Below, in pieces: positions 36,471 through 38,960 of a DNA stretch of 64,000 nt; the first letter of the stretch is position 1; every line of letters starts with the position of its first letter. Where the stretch lies: contig NW_014577084.1 of assembly GCF_000485595.1 (NCBI RefSeq), positions 479,124-543,123 on the forward strand, given 5' to 3'. Under the pieces are notes generated by a model, which was not told where the DNA came from, did not search any database, and was given only the letters and a program-made list of their open reading frames with translations. The translations under genes and the position numbers were made by a program. Source of the DNA: Priapulus caudatus (taxonomy: Eukaryota > Priapulida > Priapulimorpha > Priapulimorphida > Priapulidae).

Positions 36471-37325
36471 TGTAGTATCATAGTATAGTAGAGCGGTAGG
36501 TAGTACTAGTAGCGTGTGGTGGTGGTGGTGTGCGCGGCAGTCGAGGTGTGGTTGTGATGATGGATGATCGGTGGTGGTGGCGAGCATCGGTGGTGTTGGT
36601 GGTGGTAGTGCATGGTGGTGGCTGTGGTGGGGGGGGGGGGGTCGGTCGCGGCGTTGGTGGTGGTGGTATTGAATCGTGGTGGCTGTGGTGGTGGTGGTGA
36701 TGGTGGTAGTGGCGGTGGTGTTGGTGGTGGTGGTAGTGCATGGTGGTGGCTGTGGTGGTGATGGTGGTGATGGTGGAGGCGGCGGTGGTGTTGGTGGTGG
36801 TGGTAGTGCATGGTGGTGGCTGTGGTGGTGATGGTGGTGATGGTGGTGATGGTGGAGGCGGCGGTGGTGTTGGTGGTGGTGGTAGTGCATGGTGGTGGCT
36901 GTGGTGGGGGGGGCGTCGCTTGCGGCGGCGGCGGTGGTGGGGGCTGTTATCTCGATTATATGTGTGATGACCGTGATGGTAGTGCTGTGATGTCGTGTGA
37001 TGACGGTGATGTCGTGCGCGCCCATCATTTATAGCGGGGTGCTGGTGGAAGTATACTTAGCCACTATATAAATTCTTCTTAAAACTCTTAGCACGCACGG
37101 CTGATAGCTAGCGTATTACTTACTGTCAGTCCCGCCCTCACGTCCTTCTCCTTCTCCTTCTCGTCTAGTAGGCGGTCTTCTGCCAGGTCTGCCAGGTGTT
37201 GAACCTTTTTCAGGTGGTCCTCTCCCTCTCCCTCCAGGAGGACCCTGGCTGTTCACGGTGACTACGACTAAGCATACTAACAGACCAACTAGAAATCGGT
37301 GATCCATGACACTGGTTCGCGCCAT
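2978..37325 (-). CDS. Giant multidomain secreted protease-inhibitor gene (Kazal/WAP/TY/antistasin/Kunitz/lustrin), whole locus
   Basis: This is my exon-by-exon assembly of one gene from about 36 exons; the joins are inferred from splice sites and phase, not from cDNA. A signal peptide exon at 37.3 kb is followed by inhibitor-type cysteine-rich domains with no start or stop between them. Almost every domain exon begins after AG and ends before GT in phase 1, so any two can be joined in frame. The exceptions pair up correctly: phase 0 within the antistasin units and at the Kunitz-WAP junction, phase 2 at 25289/24938. About 6.5 kb of coding sequence is visible. The product should be secreted and cysteine-rich, with candidate inhibition of serine proteases (Kazal, Kunitz, WAP, antistasin) and of cysteine proteases (TY). 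It resembles papilin and four-domain inhibitors in style but I recognise no direct counterpart. The 3' end is lost in disturbed sequence below 3 kb. It could be two adjacent genes. Confidence 0.72.
3218..3403 (-). CDS. Kunitz domain exon, predicted P1 Arg
   Basis: [43 protein letters not shown]. Six cysteines, phase 1 at both ends (TTATAG|ACCAG, GGAG|GTATGA), 62 codons. P1 is Arg, a trypsin-like specificity. It and the exon at 3539 lie on 321-bp tandem units that also share the intron sequence. Confidence 0.88.
3539..3724 (-). CDS. Kunitz domain exon, predicted P1 Gln
   Basis: [43 protein letters not shown]. All six cysteines, phase 1 at both ends (GTATAG|ATCAG, GGAG|GTATGG), 62 codons. P1 is Gln, while the near-identical exon 321 bp away has Arg. 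Confidence 0.88.
3953..4198 (-). CDS. Lustrin-type cysteine-rich domain exon
   Basis: Encodes [34 protein letters not shown] and APAVCCS. The remnant acceptor TTGTTAG|GATTTG and donor GGAG|GTATAT are phase 1, 82 codons. The long Cys1-Cys2 gap with PGG is the form shared with the fragments at 3.0 kb and 0.1 kb. Confidence 0.8.
4217..4397 (-). pseudogene. Kunitz exon lacking last cysteine and donor
   Basis: Reads [43 protein letters not shown] and then leaves the Kunitz frame where the sister exons have CGG and a GTATG donor. The sequence runs straight into the last bases of an intron and the lustrin exon at 4198. A deletion of exon end plus most of the intron explains this. It could be a real allele or a collapsed assembly. 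Confidence 0.8.
4640..4837 (-). CDS. Lustrin-type cysteine-rich domain exon
   Basis: [42 protein letters not shown]. Phase 1 at both ends (TTGCAG|AGATAC, CTGC|GTAATG). Close copy of the exon at 14.9 kb. The Kunitz exons follow next. Confidence 0.83.
5315..5504 (-). CDS. WAP domain exon
   Basis: [19 protein letters not shown], then [18 protein letters not shown], eight WAP cysteines. Phase 0 start (TTCCCAG|CCCTTG) and phase 1 end (TCAG|GTAAGA), as in its copy at 15.8 kb. The intron upstream is about 6.5 kb and full of mobile elements. Confidence 0.86.
5747..5980. repeat. GATGG/CATGG pentamer array
   Basis: Imperfect five-base repeat of GGATG with GCATG variants over about 230 bp. All frames stay open across it, so reading frames here are not genes. 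Confidence 0.9.
6510..6799. mobile_element. Small inverted-repeat element with TTAGGG core, copy 2
   Basis: Termini CGCAGTGGCTGGAGGTACGC (6519) and GCGTACCCGTAGCCACTGC (to 6790) are inverted, and TTATTTCAA is duplicated on both sides (6510-6518, 6791-6799). GGGTTAG-like repeats lie at 6571-6628. Same plan as the copies at 1.0 and 8.7 kb. It is inserted in the stretch before the Helitron-like end at 7093. Confidence 0.82.
7480..8000. repeat. Dispersed repeat of unknown type
   Basis: Starts near TTATCCCCGAACGCAGTTCG and includes phrases such as ACCGATTGCTCATGAAATTTGGCACACAGG, split here by an AT repeat at 7798-7845. Phrasing of this kind is frequent in dispersed repeats of invertebrate genomes. 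No protein is encoded. Confidence 0.4.
8015..8530. repeat. Degenerate tandem repeat, about 160-bp units
   Basis: The order CATCTTGG, AAGGTGTGCA, ACCAAAACCA, CACTGCGACCTT, TTTCACCTT recurs about four times with growing divergence. It lies in the large intron before the WAP exon. Confidence 0.65.
8649..8791. mobile_element. Small inverted-repeat element with TTAGGG core, copy 3
   Basis: Termini GTCGTTGTCGTATAGGGTAC and GTACCCTATACGACAAC are inverted, the outer edges being GCACGAAGG and CCTTCAGC. GTTAATAAG is duplicated on both sides (8649-8657, 8783-8791). The centre is four perfect GGTTAG units. Total length is 125 bp between the target repeats. Confidence 0.83.
8985..9115. repeat. Tandem duplication of about 63 bp
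   Basis: The phrase CCCATATATTGCC occurs three times, with AACCCTATAG and CTTCATATAGGTATAATAGG between the copies. Confidence 0.85.
9116..11966. other. Intron, no exon recognised
   Basis: Between the broken Kunitz exon and the WAP at 5.4 kb I find no domain exon. Besides the Helitron-like copy 2 it holds an AAAT tract near 10706-10748 and a CAT/CGT trinucleotide tract at 11789-11850. Confidence 0.6.
10030..10389 (+). mobile_element. Helitron-like element with GATGG minisatellite, copy 2
   Basis: Shorter relative of the 5.7-7.1 kb element: the same AT-rich lead, a GATGG/GCATGG array (10121-10290), then GAACCAAGCGGTCACC and the end GCAACGCCGGGTATCCCGCTAG|T. The flanks differ from copy 1, as expected for an insertion. 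Confidence 0.65.
11967..12103 (-). pseudogene. Broken Kunitz second exon
   Basis: Begins well (CATCAG|GACGATG, then [13 protein letters not shown]) but loses bases compared with the copy at 18.6 kb and runs into a stop after about 23 codons. It is 15 bases shorter than that copy, with several single-base gains and losses. Either a decayed exon or poor consensus sequence; the scattered indels resemble those at 1-530. Confidence 0.75.
12204..12275 (-). CDS. Kunitz domain, first exon (second module)
   Basis: Intact 24-codon exon ending [11 protein letters not shown]|, phase 1 at both ends (CTACCAG|GCGAAG, ACAG|GTTTGA). It is paralogous to 18937-19008. Its partner exon at 12.0 kb is broken, so the domain cannot be completed as the sequence stands. 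Confidence 0.7.
12879..13031 (-). CDS. Kazal domain exon, predicted P1 Arg
   Basis: Core [15 protein letters not shown], then [14 protein letters not shown] and AYPRSCDQG. Acceptor GTAG|GACCTG and donor CAAG|GTAAGC are phase 1, 51 codons. Its [10 protein letters not shown] segment matches the Kazal at 19.4 kb better than its own neighbours. Confidence 0.88.
13431..13586 (-). CDS. Kazal domain exon, predicted P1 Arg
   Basis: Core [15 protein letters not shown], then [14 protein letters not shown] and AYPRSCDQG. Acceptor TTACAG|AACCGA and donor CAAG|GTACCA are phase 1, 52 codons. Middle member of a three-Kazal array. Confidence 0.88.
14078..14233 (-). CDS. Kazal domain exon, predicted P1 Ser
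   Basis: Core [15 protein letters not shown], then [11 protein letters not shown] and RSCDQG. Six Kazal cysteines, phase 1 at both ends. The P1 residue is Ser where its two neighbours have Arg. Confidence 0.87.
14738..14822. repeat. GT microsatellite
   Basis: A run of about 25 GT units followed by GCGT units, ending 47 bases from the lustrin exon donor. Confidence 0.95.
14869..15057 (-). CDS. Lustrin-type cysteine-rich domain exon
   Basis: Encodes [31 protein letters not shown] and [17 protein letters not shown]. Phase 1 at both ends (TTGCAG|AGATAC, GATG|GTATGG), 63 codons. It is almost identical to the exon at 4640-4837, differing at a handful of codons and at its donor site. Confidence 0.83.
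15195..15430. repeat. CAGTA pentamer array
   Basis: About 45 nearly perfect five-base units, with one slip at 15309 and variants (CAATA, CGGTG) at the right end. Open frames across it in all readings are repeat artefacts. Confidence 0.97.
15696..15888 (-). CDS. WAP domain exon
   Basis: Phase 0 start (TTCCCAG|GCACTG) and phase 1 end (TCAG|GTAAGG). After [19 protein letters not shown] come eight WAP cysteines, including [17 protein letters not shown] second acceptor 19 bases downstream (ACTAG) would give phase 1; I prefer phase 0 because the preceding Kunitz exon ends in phase 0. Closely similar to the WAP at 5.4 kb. Confidence 0.86.
15889..18586. other. Intron, no exon recognised
   Basis: A 2.7-kb intron between the Kunitz and WAP exons. 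It contains small GGTACATGTTA repeats near 17500-17545 and an alternating GCGC minisatellite at 18400-18540. I see no domain exon. Confidence 0.6.
18400..18545. repeat. GCGC-rich minisatellite, about 33-bp units
   Basis: TGCATGCATGTTTGGGCGCG recurs about three times with CGCGCGTACGTCT between. The alternating purine-pyrimidine pattern could form Z-DNA. A shorter relative lies at 11890-11930. Confidence 0.8.
18587..18738 (-). CDS. Kunitz domain, second exon, predicted P1 Arg
   Basis: Acceptor CTCAG|GACGATG, then [39 protein letters not shown]. This supplies cysteines two to six. P1 is Arg, as in trypsin inhibitors. It ends CAG|GTGGCT in phase 0, an unusual donor, but the WAP exon at 15.8 kb begins in phase 0, which supports the join. 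Confidence 0.85.
18937..19008 (-). CDS. Kunitz domain, first exon
   Basis: A 24-codon exon ending [10 protein letters not shown]|, with the first Kunitz cysteine. It is phase 1 at both ends and joins the exon at 18.6-18.7 kb to complete the domain. The paralogous exon at 12.2 kb has exactly the same length. The acceptor (GAAAAG) is weak. Confidence 0.72.
19329..19481 (-). CDS. Kazal domain exon, predicted P1 Arg
   Basis: Core [15 protein letters not shown], then [14 protein letters not shown] and a final RSCDQG. P1 is Arg, which predicts trypsin-like targets. Phase 1 at both ends. It is closest to the Kazal exon at 12.9 kb, as expected if the two Kazal-Kunitz-WAP-lustrin blocks are copies. 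Confidence 0.88.
20074..20256 (-). CDS. Lustrin-type cysteine-rich domain exon
   Basis: Encodes [26 protein letters not shown] and AAAVCCPQP. The pattern C-x-G-x-P, C, CP-x-Y-x-C, AVCC fits the lustrin-type cysteine-rich repeat found in shell and extracellular-matrix proteins and linked to Kunitz domains. Acceptor GGTAG|CTCGGG and donor TTGG|GTATAA are phase 1. The role may be structural or proteinase binding. Confidence 0.78.
20472..20636 (-). CDS. WAP domain exon
   Basis: Eight cysteines in WAP order with [23 protein letters not shown] and SCRVQKMC. Splice sites CCGCAG|TTGCTA and ACAG|GTTAGT are phase 1, 55 codons. The CPDLxxxFxCP opening is shared with the WAPs at 15.8 and 5.4 kb, so these three form a subgroup. 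Confidence 0.86.
20850..20940 (-). CDS. Cysteine-rich tail of the second antistasin unit
   Basis: Phase 0 start after TTTCAG and phase 1 end at ACAG|GTACGT. It encodes [17 protein letters not shown] and CPYVVQC, matching the cysteine spacing of the 26.1 kb exon. No named domain was recognised for this tail. Confidence 0.75.
21178..21296 (-). CDS. Antistasin-like domain exon
   Basis: Reads [18 protein letters not shown], then [13 protein letters not shown]. Starts in phase 1 (ACTAG|ATACC) and ends CAG|GTGAGG in phase 0, joining the next exon. The layout is the same as the 26.5 kb exon, as part of the repeated WAP-TY-antistasin module. Confidence 0.78.
21776..22003 (-). CDS. Thyroglobulin type-1 domain exon (six cysteines)
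   Basis: Encodes CQIKAAN, a helical stretch, [26 protein letters not shown] and LPTCPG. All six cysteines of a TY domain are present, including QC and CYC, unlike the copy at 27.0 kb. Acceptor TTTCAG|CATGTC and donor CCCG|GTAAGA are phase 1, 76 codons. A candidate cysteine-protease inhibitor domain. Confidence 0.87.
22302..22478 (-). CDS. WAP domain exon
   Basis: Eight cysteines in WAP order: [32 protein letters not shown]. Phase 1 at both ends (CGTAG|GTGCAG, ACAG|GTACGT), 59 codons. The spacing between the first two cysteines is longer than in the other WAPs here. It opens the second WAP-TY-antistasin module. Confidence 0.83.
22779..22952 (-). CDS. Kunitz domain exon, predicted P1 Asp
   Basis: Kunitz framework with six cysteines: [38 protein letters not shown] and CLVQC. 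The residue after Cys2 is Asp, which does not suit trypsin- or chymotrypsin-like enzymes. The domain may therefore have a structural or other binding role. Splice sites TCGCAG|CGAGAG and TCAG|GTATTG give phase 1. Confidence 0.86.
23300..23470 (-). CDS. Kunitz domain exon, predicted P1 Leu
   Basis: Six cysteines in Kunitz order with the signatures [14 protein letters not shown] and a closing ECRSRC. Cys2 is followed by Leu ([10 protein letters not shown]), so the predicted target is chymotrypsin- or elastase-like. The spacing from Cys1 to Cys2 is a few residues longer than usual. Acceptor CGACAG|CAGTAT and donor GCGC|GTAAGC are phase 1; 57 codons. Confidence 0.87.
23566..23603. repeat. Perfect hairpin
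   Basis: AAGAGTAGATAATAACA and its exact complement are separated by TGTG: 17-bp arms, 4-base loop. It lies in the intron before the P1-Leu Kunitz exon. No run of T follows, and no function is evident. Confidence 0.9.
23740..24010. repeat. Purine-rich GA/GGA tract
   Basis: Almost only purines on the plus strand (GGAGGAGGAGG and variants) over about 270 bp, in the intron between the antistasin exon and the Kunitz exon. A shorter tract of the same kind is at 21536-21612. Confidence 0.85.
24229..24938 (-). CDS. Large exon with seven antistasin-like domains
   Basis: This 710-bp exon starts in phase 2 (AACAG|AATC) and ends AAAG|GTATTT in phase 1. It encodes seven repeats of the antistasin pattern (C-x-C, C-x-G, GC-x-x-C-x-C), for example [20 protein letters not shown]. 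The first needs the last codons of the previous exon for its opening cysteines. Repeats three and four are identical in their core and come from a 99-bp duplication inside the exon. The exon could also read through its donor to a TGA 13 codons on at 24188, giving a short isoform that ends after the antistasin array. Confidence 0.88.
24577..24774. repeat. 99-bp tandem duplication inside the antistasin exon
   Basis: Two 33-codon units lie head to tail with the same phrase (TGACAGAATAATC) at 24633 and 24732. They differ at only a couple of bases, which keeps the frame and adds one whole domain. Confidence 0.88.
25289..25478 (-). CDS. Cysteine-rich tail unit and start of the antistasin array
   Basis: After acceptor TTACAG (phase 1) the exon carries a Glu/Pro-rich lead, then [20 protein letters not shown] and PCDLPFPEC, the same six-cysteine unit as 26.1 kb. 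It ends HCTHRLC with donor CG|GTACAT in phase 2. That phase and the first two cysteines of the next antistasin fit exactly onto the exon at 24.9 kb. Confidence 0.78.
25560..25870 (-). mobile_element. LTR-like sequence
   Basis: On the minus strand TTACTAATAAAGTCCTAG followed by TTTAACATCGAA resembles TTACTAATAAAGTCATAG and TTCAACAACGAAG at 38.9 kb, including the polyadenylation signal. It is likely part of a long terminal repeat. The exact ends were not found. Confidence 0.4.
26109..26196 (-). CDS. Second exon of antistasin-type unit (cysteine-rich tail)
   Basis: Starts in phase 0 after CTATAG and ends ATCG|GTAAGT in phase 1. It encodes [18 protein letters not shown] followed by PCPPLAKC, a six-cysteine tail that also occurs in the exons at 25.4 and 20.9 kb. 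I do not recognise a named family for this tail. It always follows or precedes antistasin sequence here. Confidence 0.75.
26509..26615 (-). CDS. Antistasin-like domain exon
   Basis: Reads [16 protein letters not shown], then a GD-GCEICEC segment and PCQ, the antistasin pattern of paired CxC cysteines after a Gly-Cys. It starts in phase 1 and ends CAG|GTAGGC in phase 0, matching the next exon. Antistasins inhibit factor Xa-like serine proteases. The same two-exon unit is found at 21.2/20.9 kb. Confidence 0.8.
26660..26795. repeat. CA-rich microsatellite
   Basis: CACGCACG-type units then about 15 CA units, between the TY and antistasin exons. Confidence 0.93.
26873..27085 (-). CDS. Thyroglobulin type-1 domain exon lacking one disulfide
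   Basis: The exon carries [12 protein letters not shown], then [30 protein letters not shown] and a final DCEAA, the plan of a thyroglobulin type-1 domain. Such domains usually have six cysteines and some inhibit cathepsin-like cysteine proteases. Here the usual QC is QL and the first Cys of CWC is Ser, so both partners of the middle disulfide are gone. Splice sites TTCAG|CGTGCC and CTGG|GTAAGA give phase 1, 71 codons. The paired loss suggests a real variant rather than error. Confidence 0.85.
27190..27248. repeat. Perfect 28-bp-arm palindrome
   Basis: CGTTGAGAAAACTGACGTGG with eight more bases is followed, after AAT, by its exact reverse complement. Such a perfect palindrome suggests a recent foldback event. 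It lies in an intron. Confidence 0.93.
27820..27978 (-). CDS. WAP (four-disulfide core) domain exon
   Basis: Eight cysteines in WAP order, including the CC pair in [16 protein letters not shown]. The exon starts AAG|ACACTTC and ends ACAG|GTAGGG, phase 1 at both ends, 53 codons. WAP domains often inhibit serine proteases of the elastase or trypsin type. With the TY and antistasin exons that follow, it forms a module repeated at 22.4-20.9 kb. Confidence 0.85.
27979..29460. other. Intron, no exon recognised
   Basis: Between the last of the four tandem Kazals and the WAP exon. The only structure seen is an ATT/ACT-rich tract at 29195-29320, also present in the neighbouring Kazal introns. Confidence 0.6.
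29461..29622 (-). CDS. Kazal domain exon (54 codons)
   Basis: Complete Kazal domain, core [15 protein letters not shown], phase 1 at both ends. The order C-T-x-D-Y-R-P-Q-C-G closely follows the reactive-site loop of ovomucoid third-domain inhibitors, which makes His the P1 residue. It is the most 3' copy of the four-Kazal array. Confidence 0.9.
30051..30212 (-). CDS. Kazal domain exon (54 codons)
   Basis: Complete Kazal domain, core [15 protein letters not shown], ending [10 protein letters not shown], phase 1 at both ends. It differs from the copy 590 bp to the left at only three bases. One is silent. The other two fall in the single codon for the predicted P1 residue, here Ala. Confidence 0.9.
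30641..30802 (-). CDS. Kazal domain exon (54 codons)
   Basis: Same layout as the neighbour at 31.15 kb, with core [15 protein letters not shown] and ending [10 protein letters not shown]. Splice sites CAG|GAGTTG and CAAG|GTAAGT are phase 1. The predicted P1 residue is Ala. It starts exactly 590 bp from the next copy, and the introns between are near identical, so it is part of a recent tandem exon array. Confidence 0.88.
31153..31314 (-). CDS. Kazal domain exon (54 codons)
   Basis: A complete non-classical Kazal domain with a Pro-rich lead ([10 protein letters not shown]) and core [15 protein letters not shown], ending AYEGECQG. Acceptor CAG|GAGTTG and donor CAAG|GTATTT are both phase 1. The P1 residue is predicted to be Ala, which would suit elastase-like enzymes. 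It belongs to the array of four closely similar Kazal exons and is the most diverged of them outside the P1 site. Confidence 0.87.
31380..31640. repeat. ATT/ATC trinucleotide tract
   Basis: Imperfect three-base repeats (ATTACT, then ATCATC) fill the short intron between two Kazal exons. Confidence 0.9.
31665..31814 (-). CDS. Kazal domain exon (50 codons)
   Basis: The exon reads from TAG|GTGATATT to GAGG|GTAAAT, phase 1 to phase 1. Six cysteines lie in Kazal order: CLC, PRCGTDG, ECELNC and AEC, with the core [12 protein letters not shown]. The residue at the predicted P1 position (second after Cys2) is Gln, so trypsin inhibition is unlikely. This Kazal is the most divergent of the 5' cluster. 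Confidence 0.82.
31711..32231. repeat. Tandem partial duplication (about 260 bp) cutting a Kazal exon
   Basis: Sequence from TCTCTTGGCGCAG to GCGGCTTACA occurs twice head to tail, at 31711-31976 and 31977-32231. The copies differ at scattered bases and small indels. The duplication copied only the 5' part of the Kazal exon, leaving a truncated upstream copy. Confidence 0.85.
31976..32080 (-). pseudogene. Truncated Kazal exon (five cysteines left)
   Basis: This exon begins like the neighbouring Kazal at 31.7 kb ([15 protein letters not shown]) but stops after CELNCAKR, so the last third and the sixth cysteine are missing. The cut is the junction of a tandem duplication of about 260 bp. A GTAAG follows exactly at the junction, and splicing there (AGA T|GTAAGC) would keep phase 1. 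It could therefore be spliced in frame as a defective domain, or skipped. RNA data would decide. Confidence 0.55.
32556..32770. repeat. Palindromic minisatellite, about 52-bp units
   Basis: TCAAACGTTCAATTGATCGA followed by TTGATTGTTCAATTGAACAG recurs in four to five copies, one shortened. The units are rich in self-complementary TCAATTGA. Confidence 0.9.
32906..33704 (-). mobile_element. hAT element with decayed transposase C-terminus
   Basis: Termini CAGGGGCGGATTAAG (32914) and CTTAATGGTTAATCCGGCACTG (to 33696) are inverted, and the 8-bp CCTACTGC is duplicated on both sides (32906-32913, 33697-33704), as hAT elements do. On the minus strand, 33490-33205 reads [17 protein letters not shown], a stop, then [16 protein letters not shown] and [13 protein letters not shown], the C-terminal dimerisation region of hAT transposases. 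The rest of the transposase is missing, so the element cannot move by itself. Confidence 0.88.
33705..37123. other. First intron, no exon recognised
   Basis: No inhibitor domain is visible here on the minus strand. It contains GT/GCGT repeats (34838-34950), a CT-rich tract (35210-35400) and the GGT/GTA tract described below. A weak inverted pair near 35.53 and 35.70 kb surrounds GGGTTA-like bases. Confidence 0.55.
36300..36945. repeat. GTA/GGT trinucleotide tract with 72-bp higher-order units
   Basis: GTAGTAGTAG units pass into GGTGGTGGTG. Within the second half TGGTAGTGCATGGTGGTGGC returns at about 36605, 36731, 36803 and 36883. Long His- or Thr-rich reading frames here are repeat artefacts. 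Confidence 0.93.
37124..37325 (-). CDS. Exon 1: signal peptide and Gly/Pro/Arg-rich linker
   Basis: The ATG at 37325 opens a short charged start, then a hydrophobic core ([16 protein letters not shown]) typical of a secretory signal peptide with cleavage near VNS/Q. A second in-frame Met (MDHRF) lies six codons on and could be the real start. After the signal comes about 40 residues rich in Gly, Pro, Arg and Glu with no cysteine, probably an unstructured spacer. The exon ends GAC A|GTAAGT, a strong donor in phase 1, which matches the acceptor phase of the Kazal exons downstream. The next recognisable exon is 5 kb away, so an unseen small exon between them is possible. Confidence 0.72.
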
Positions 37326-37446
37326 CGTGTAGACGTCTGCGCTCAGGGTCGCTACGCGAGTCTACGAGAGACTAAAGCGTGCCAAACCGCGATTCTGAGT
37401 CTGCTCGTCCACCCACTAGTGCCACTTGAGAGCATCCGCAGCAGGT

Positions 37447-37457
37447 CTTTATATAGG
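37447..37457 (-). promoter_or_regulatory. TATA box of the inhibitor gene
   Basis: On the minus strand the sequence reads CCTATATAAAG, 122 bases upstream of the signal-peptide ATG. That spacing allows transcription to start near 37420 with a 5' leader of about 95 bases. A match this good at the expected place supports the first exon call. Confidence 0.55.
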
Positions 37458-38029
37458 GATACTCCATCCGTCACGCTACGGATAACATAGACGGTCCCAA
37501 GTCTACGTTGATGATATAGTGGGTCTACCGCGTATGTGCGTGAGGGGAACGGGAAACTGCTGGCTTATGCTCGTCACTCATCTAGTTATATACGTACCTG
37601 GCGACAGCGGTATGCCTGCGTATCTTCTTGTGGTTGTTCGGACGTATACTAGGTTCCACAAACACGTCAAATGAAAACATGCTACTAATACAATTGTAAC
37701 AGTGCGGCGCGTAGAGTTTGTAATTAGTAAAAGTATTGTATAAGAATCATACGTGATTTTTGTGTGCGTAGCCGTCAAGGTAGCAATGCAAGCCGTAAAT
37801 GTGAAACAACATGTTTACACCGCGTTGGTGCACTCGTAGGCAGACTATTGTTGTATGGTACACTGAAATTAACCAGGAGCGCTCTAGCCAAGCGAGGCAG
37901 TGGAACTAATTGGCCTGTGTTTTGGCCTGGTGGTTCGTTGTTGTTTTGGTAATGACGCGGTAGGTACGGTCTTAGATATATGCGTAGCTTCACGCGTCTC
38001 CTAGCCCCGGCGAAGAACCGGTTGGATAC

Positions 38030-38960
38030 AAAAGTCGCCGGGGATTTTTGGGAATCATATAAATAGACACGCTCGGACAGACAGAAAGGGGCTATTACCC
38101 AGAAGAGATACGGCGATGTTTATTAAACAAAGAGTTGGCTATGGATATGTGTTTACGATGTAGCTTAATTATAGCCGGTCCTATCGGTATTTTATGTTTC
38201 GTCGTTTGTTGCTTGTTTTCCTTTGATTAACAGATTTACTAACGTGTTTTACGCGGTAAGATGTATCCTTGTCTCGCTCACATTCCTAGCCTTTCCATGC
38301 CGATTCGAGTTGAGTTACCGTTGCAGACTGTCGACCCCTTCTTGTGATACGAAAACTGATCATTTTCACTAGACAGCTGCAACAATATCCCCCTCAATTC
38401 GTTTCAAAACCGAACATTCCATCCCTTCTCTGCCCCAAGGATTTACCTCACCATCATGCCTTAGACGAACGTTTTTTAACTTTTAGTTTTTTTTGCATAA
38501 CTGTATTTTCGTGGGGACACGAATTCTTTCAAGAAGGAAGGAAGGATTGTTGTATTGTAGAACTGGGCTAATTAGGACTTGCGTCTATACGTCTAACCCT
38601 GGCTAGTTACTGTTGTTTTGTTGATAACATGGGACGTATGCTCGTGTATATATACCTAGCCCTACCGCGCACCCTAACGATTACAGACAATTGCGCGTTA
38701 ATATGTCACTAATAGTAGAAGCTGCGGGGAGAAACTGGTTAGGATTGTGGGGCGTCCGGACGCTTTTAAGAAGCGTATAAATAGACGCTCGGGGCGACGC
38801 AAGACAGGAACCAAGTTACGGAGTACCTTAGTACGTGGACCATTCAAGATGTAGCGACGAAACAGAAGTGACGGGACCTAGTTAGGTTGCCGTATGTATG
38901 TATATATTTTGTATGTGTTACTAATAAAGTCATAGTTCAACAACGAAGCTGTGACTACGT
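38030..38960 (+). mobile_element. LTR-like sequences with promoter and poly(A) signal
   Basis: Two related promoter-like stretches, ATATAAATAGACACGCTCGG (38058) and GTATAAATAGACGCTCGGGG (38776), lie 720 bp apart. The second is followed by ACTAATAAAGTCATAG (38917). The pattern TATA, start region, AATAAA fits an LTR of a retroelement. I found no gag or pol sequence and no clear ends. Confidence 0.45.

Noticed and set aside
36303-37028. A 241-codon His/Thr-rich open frame on the minus strand
   Set aside because: It lies over the GTA/GGT trinucleotide tract, has no domain, and sits in the first intron of the inhibitor gene.
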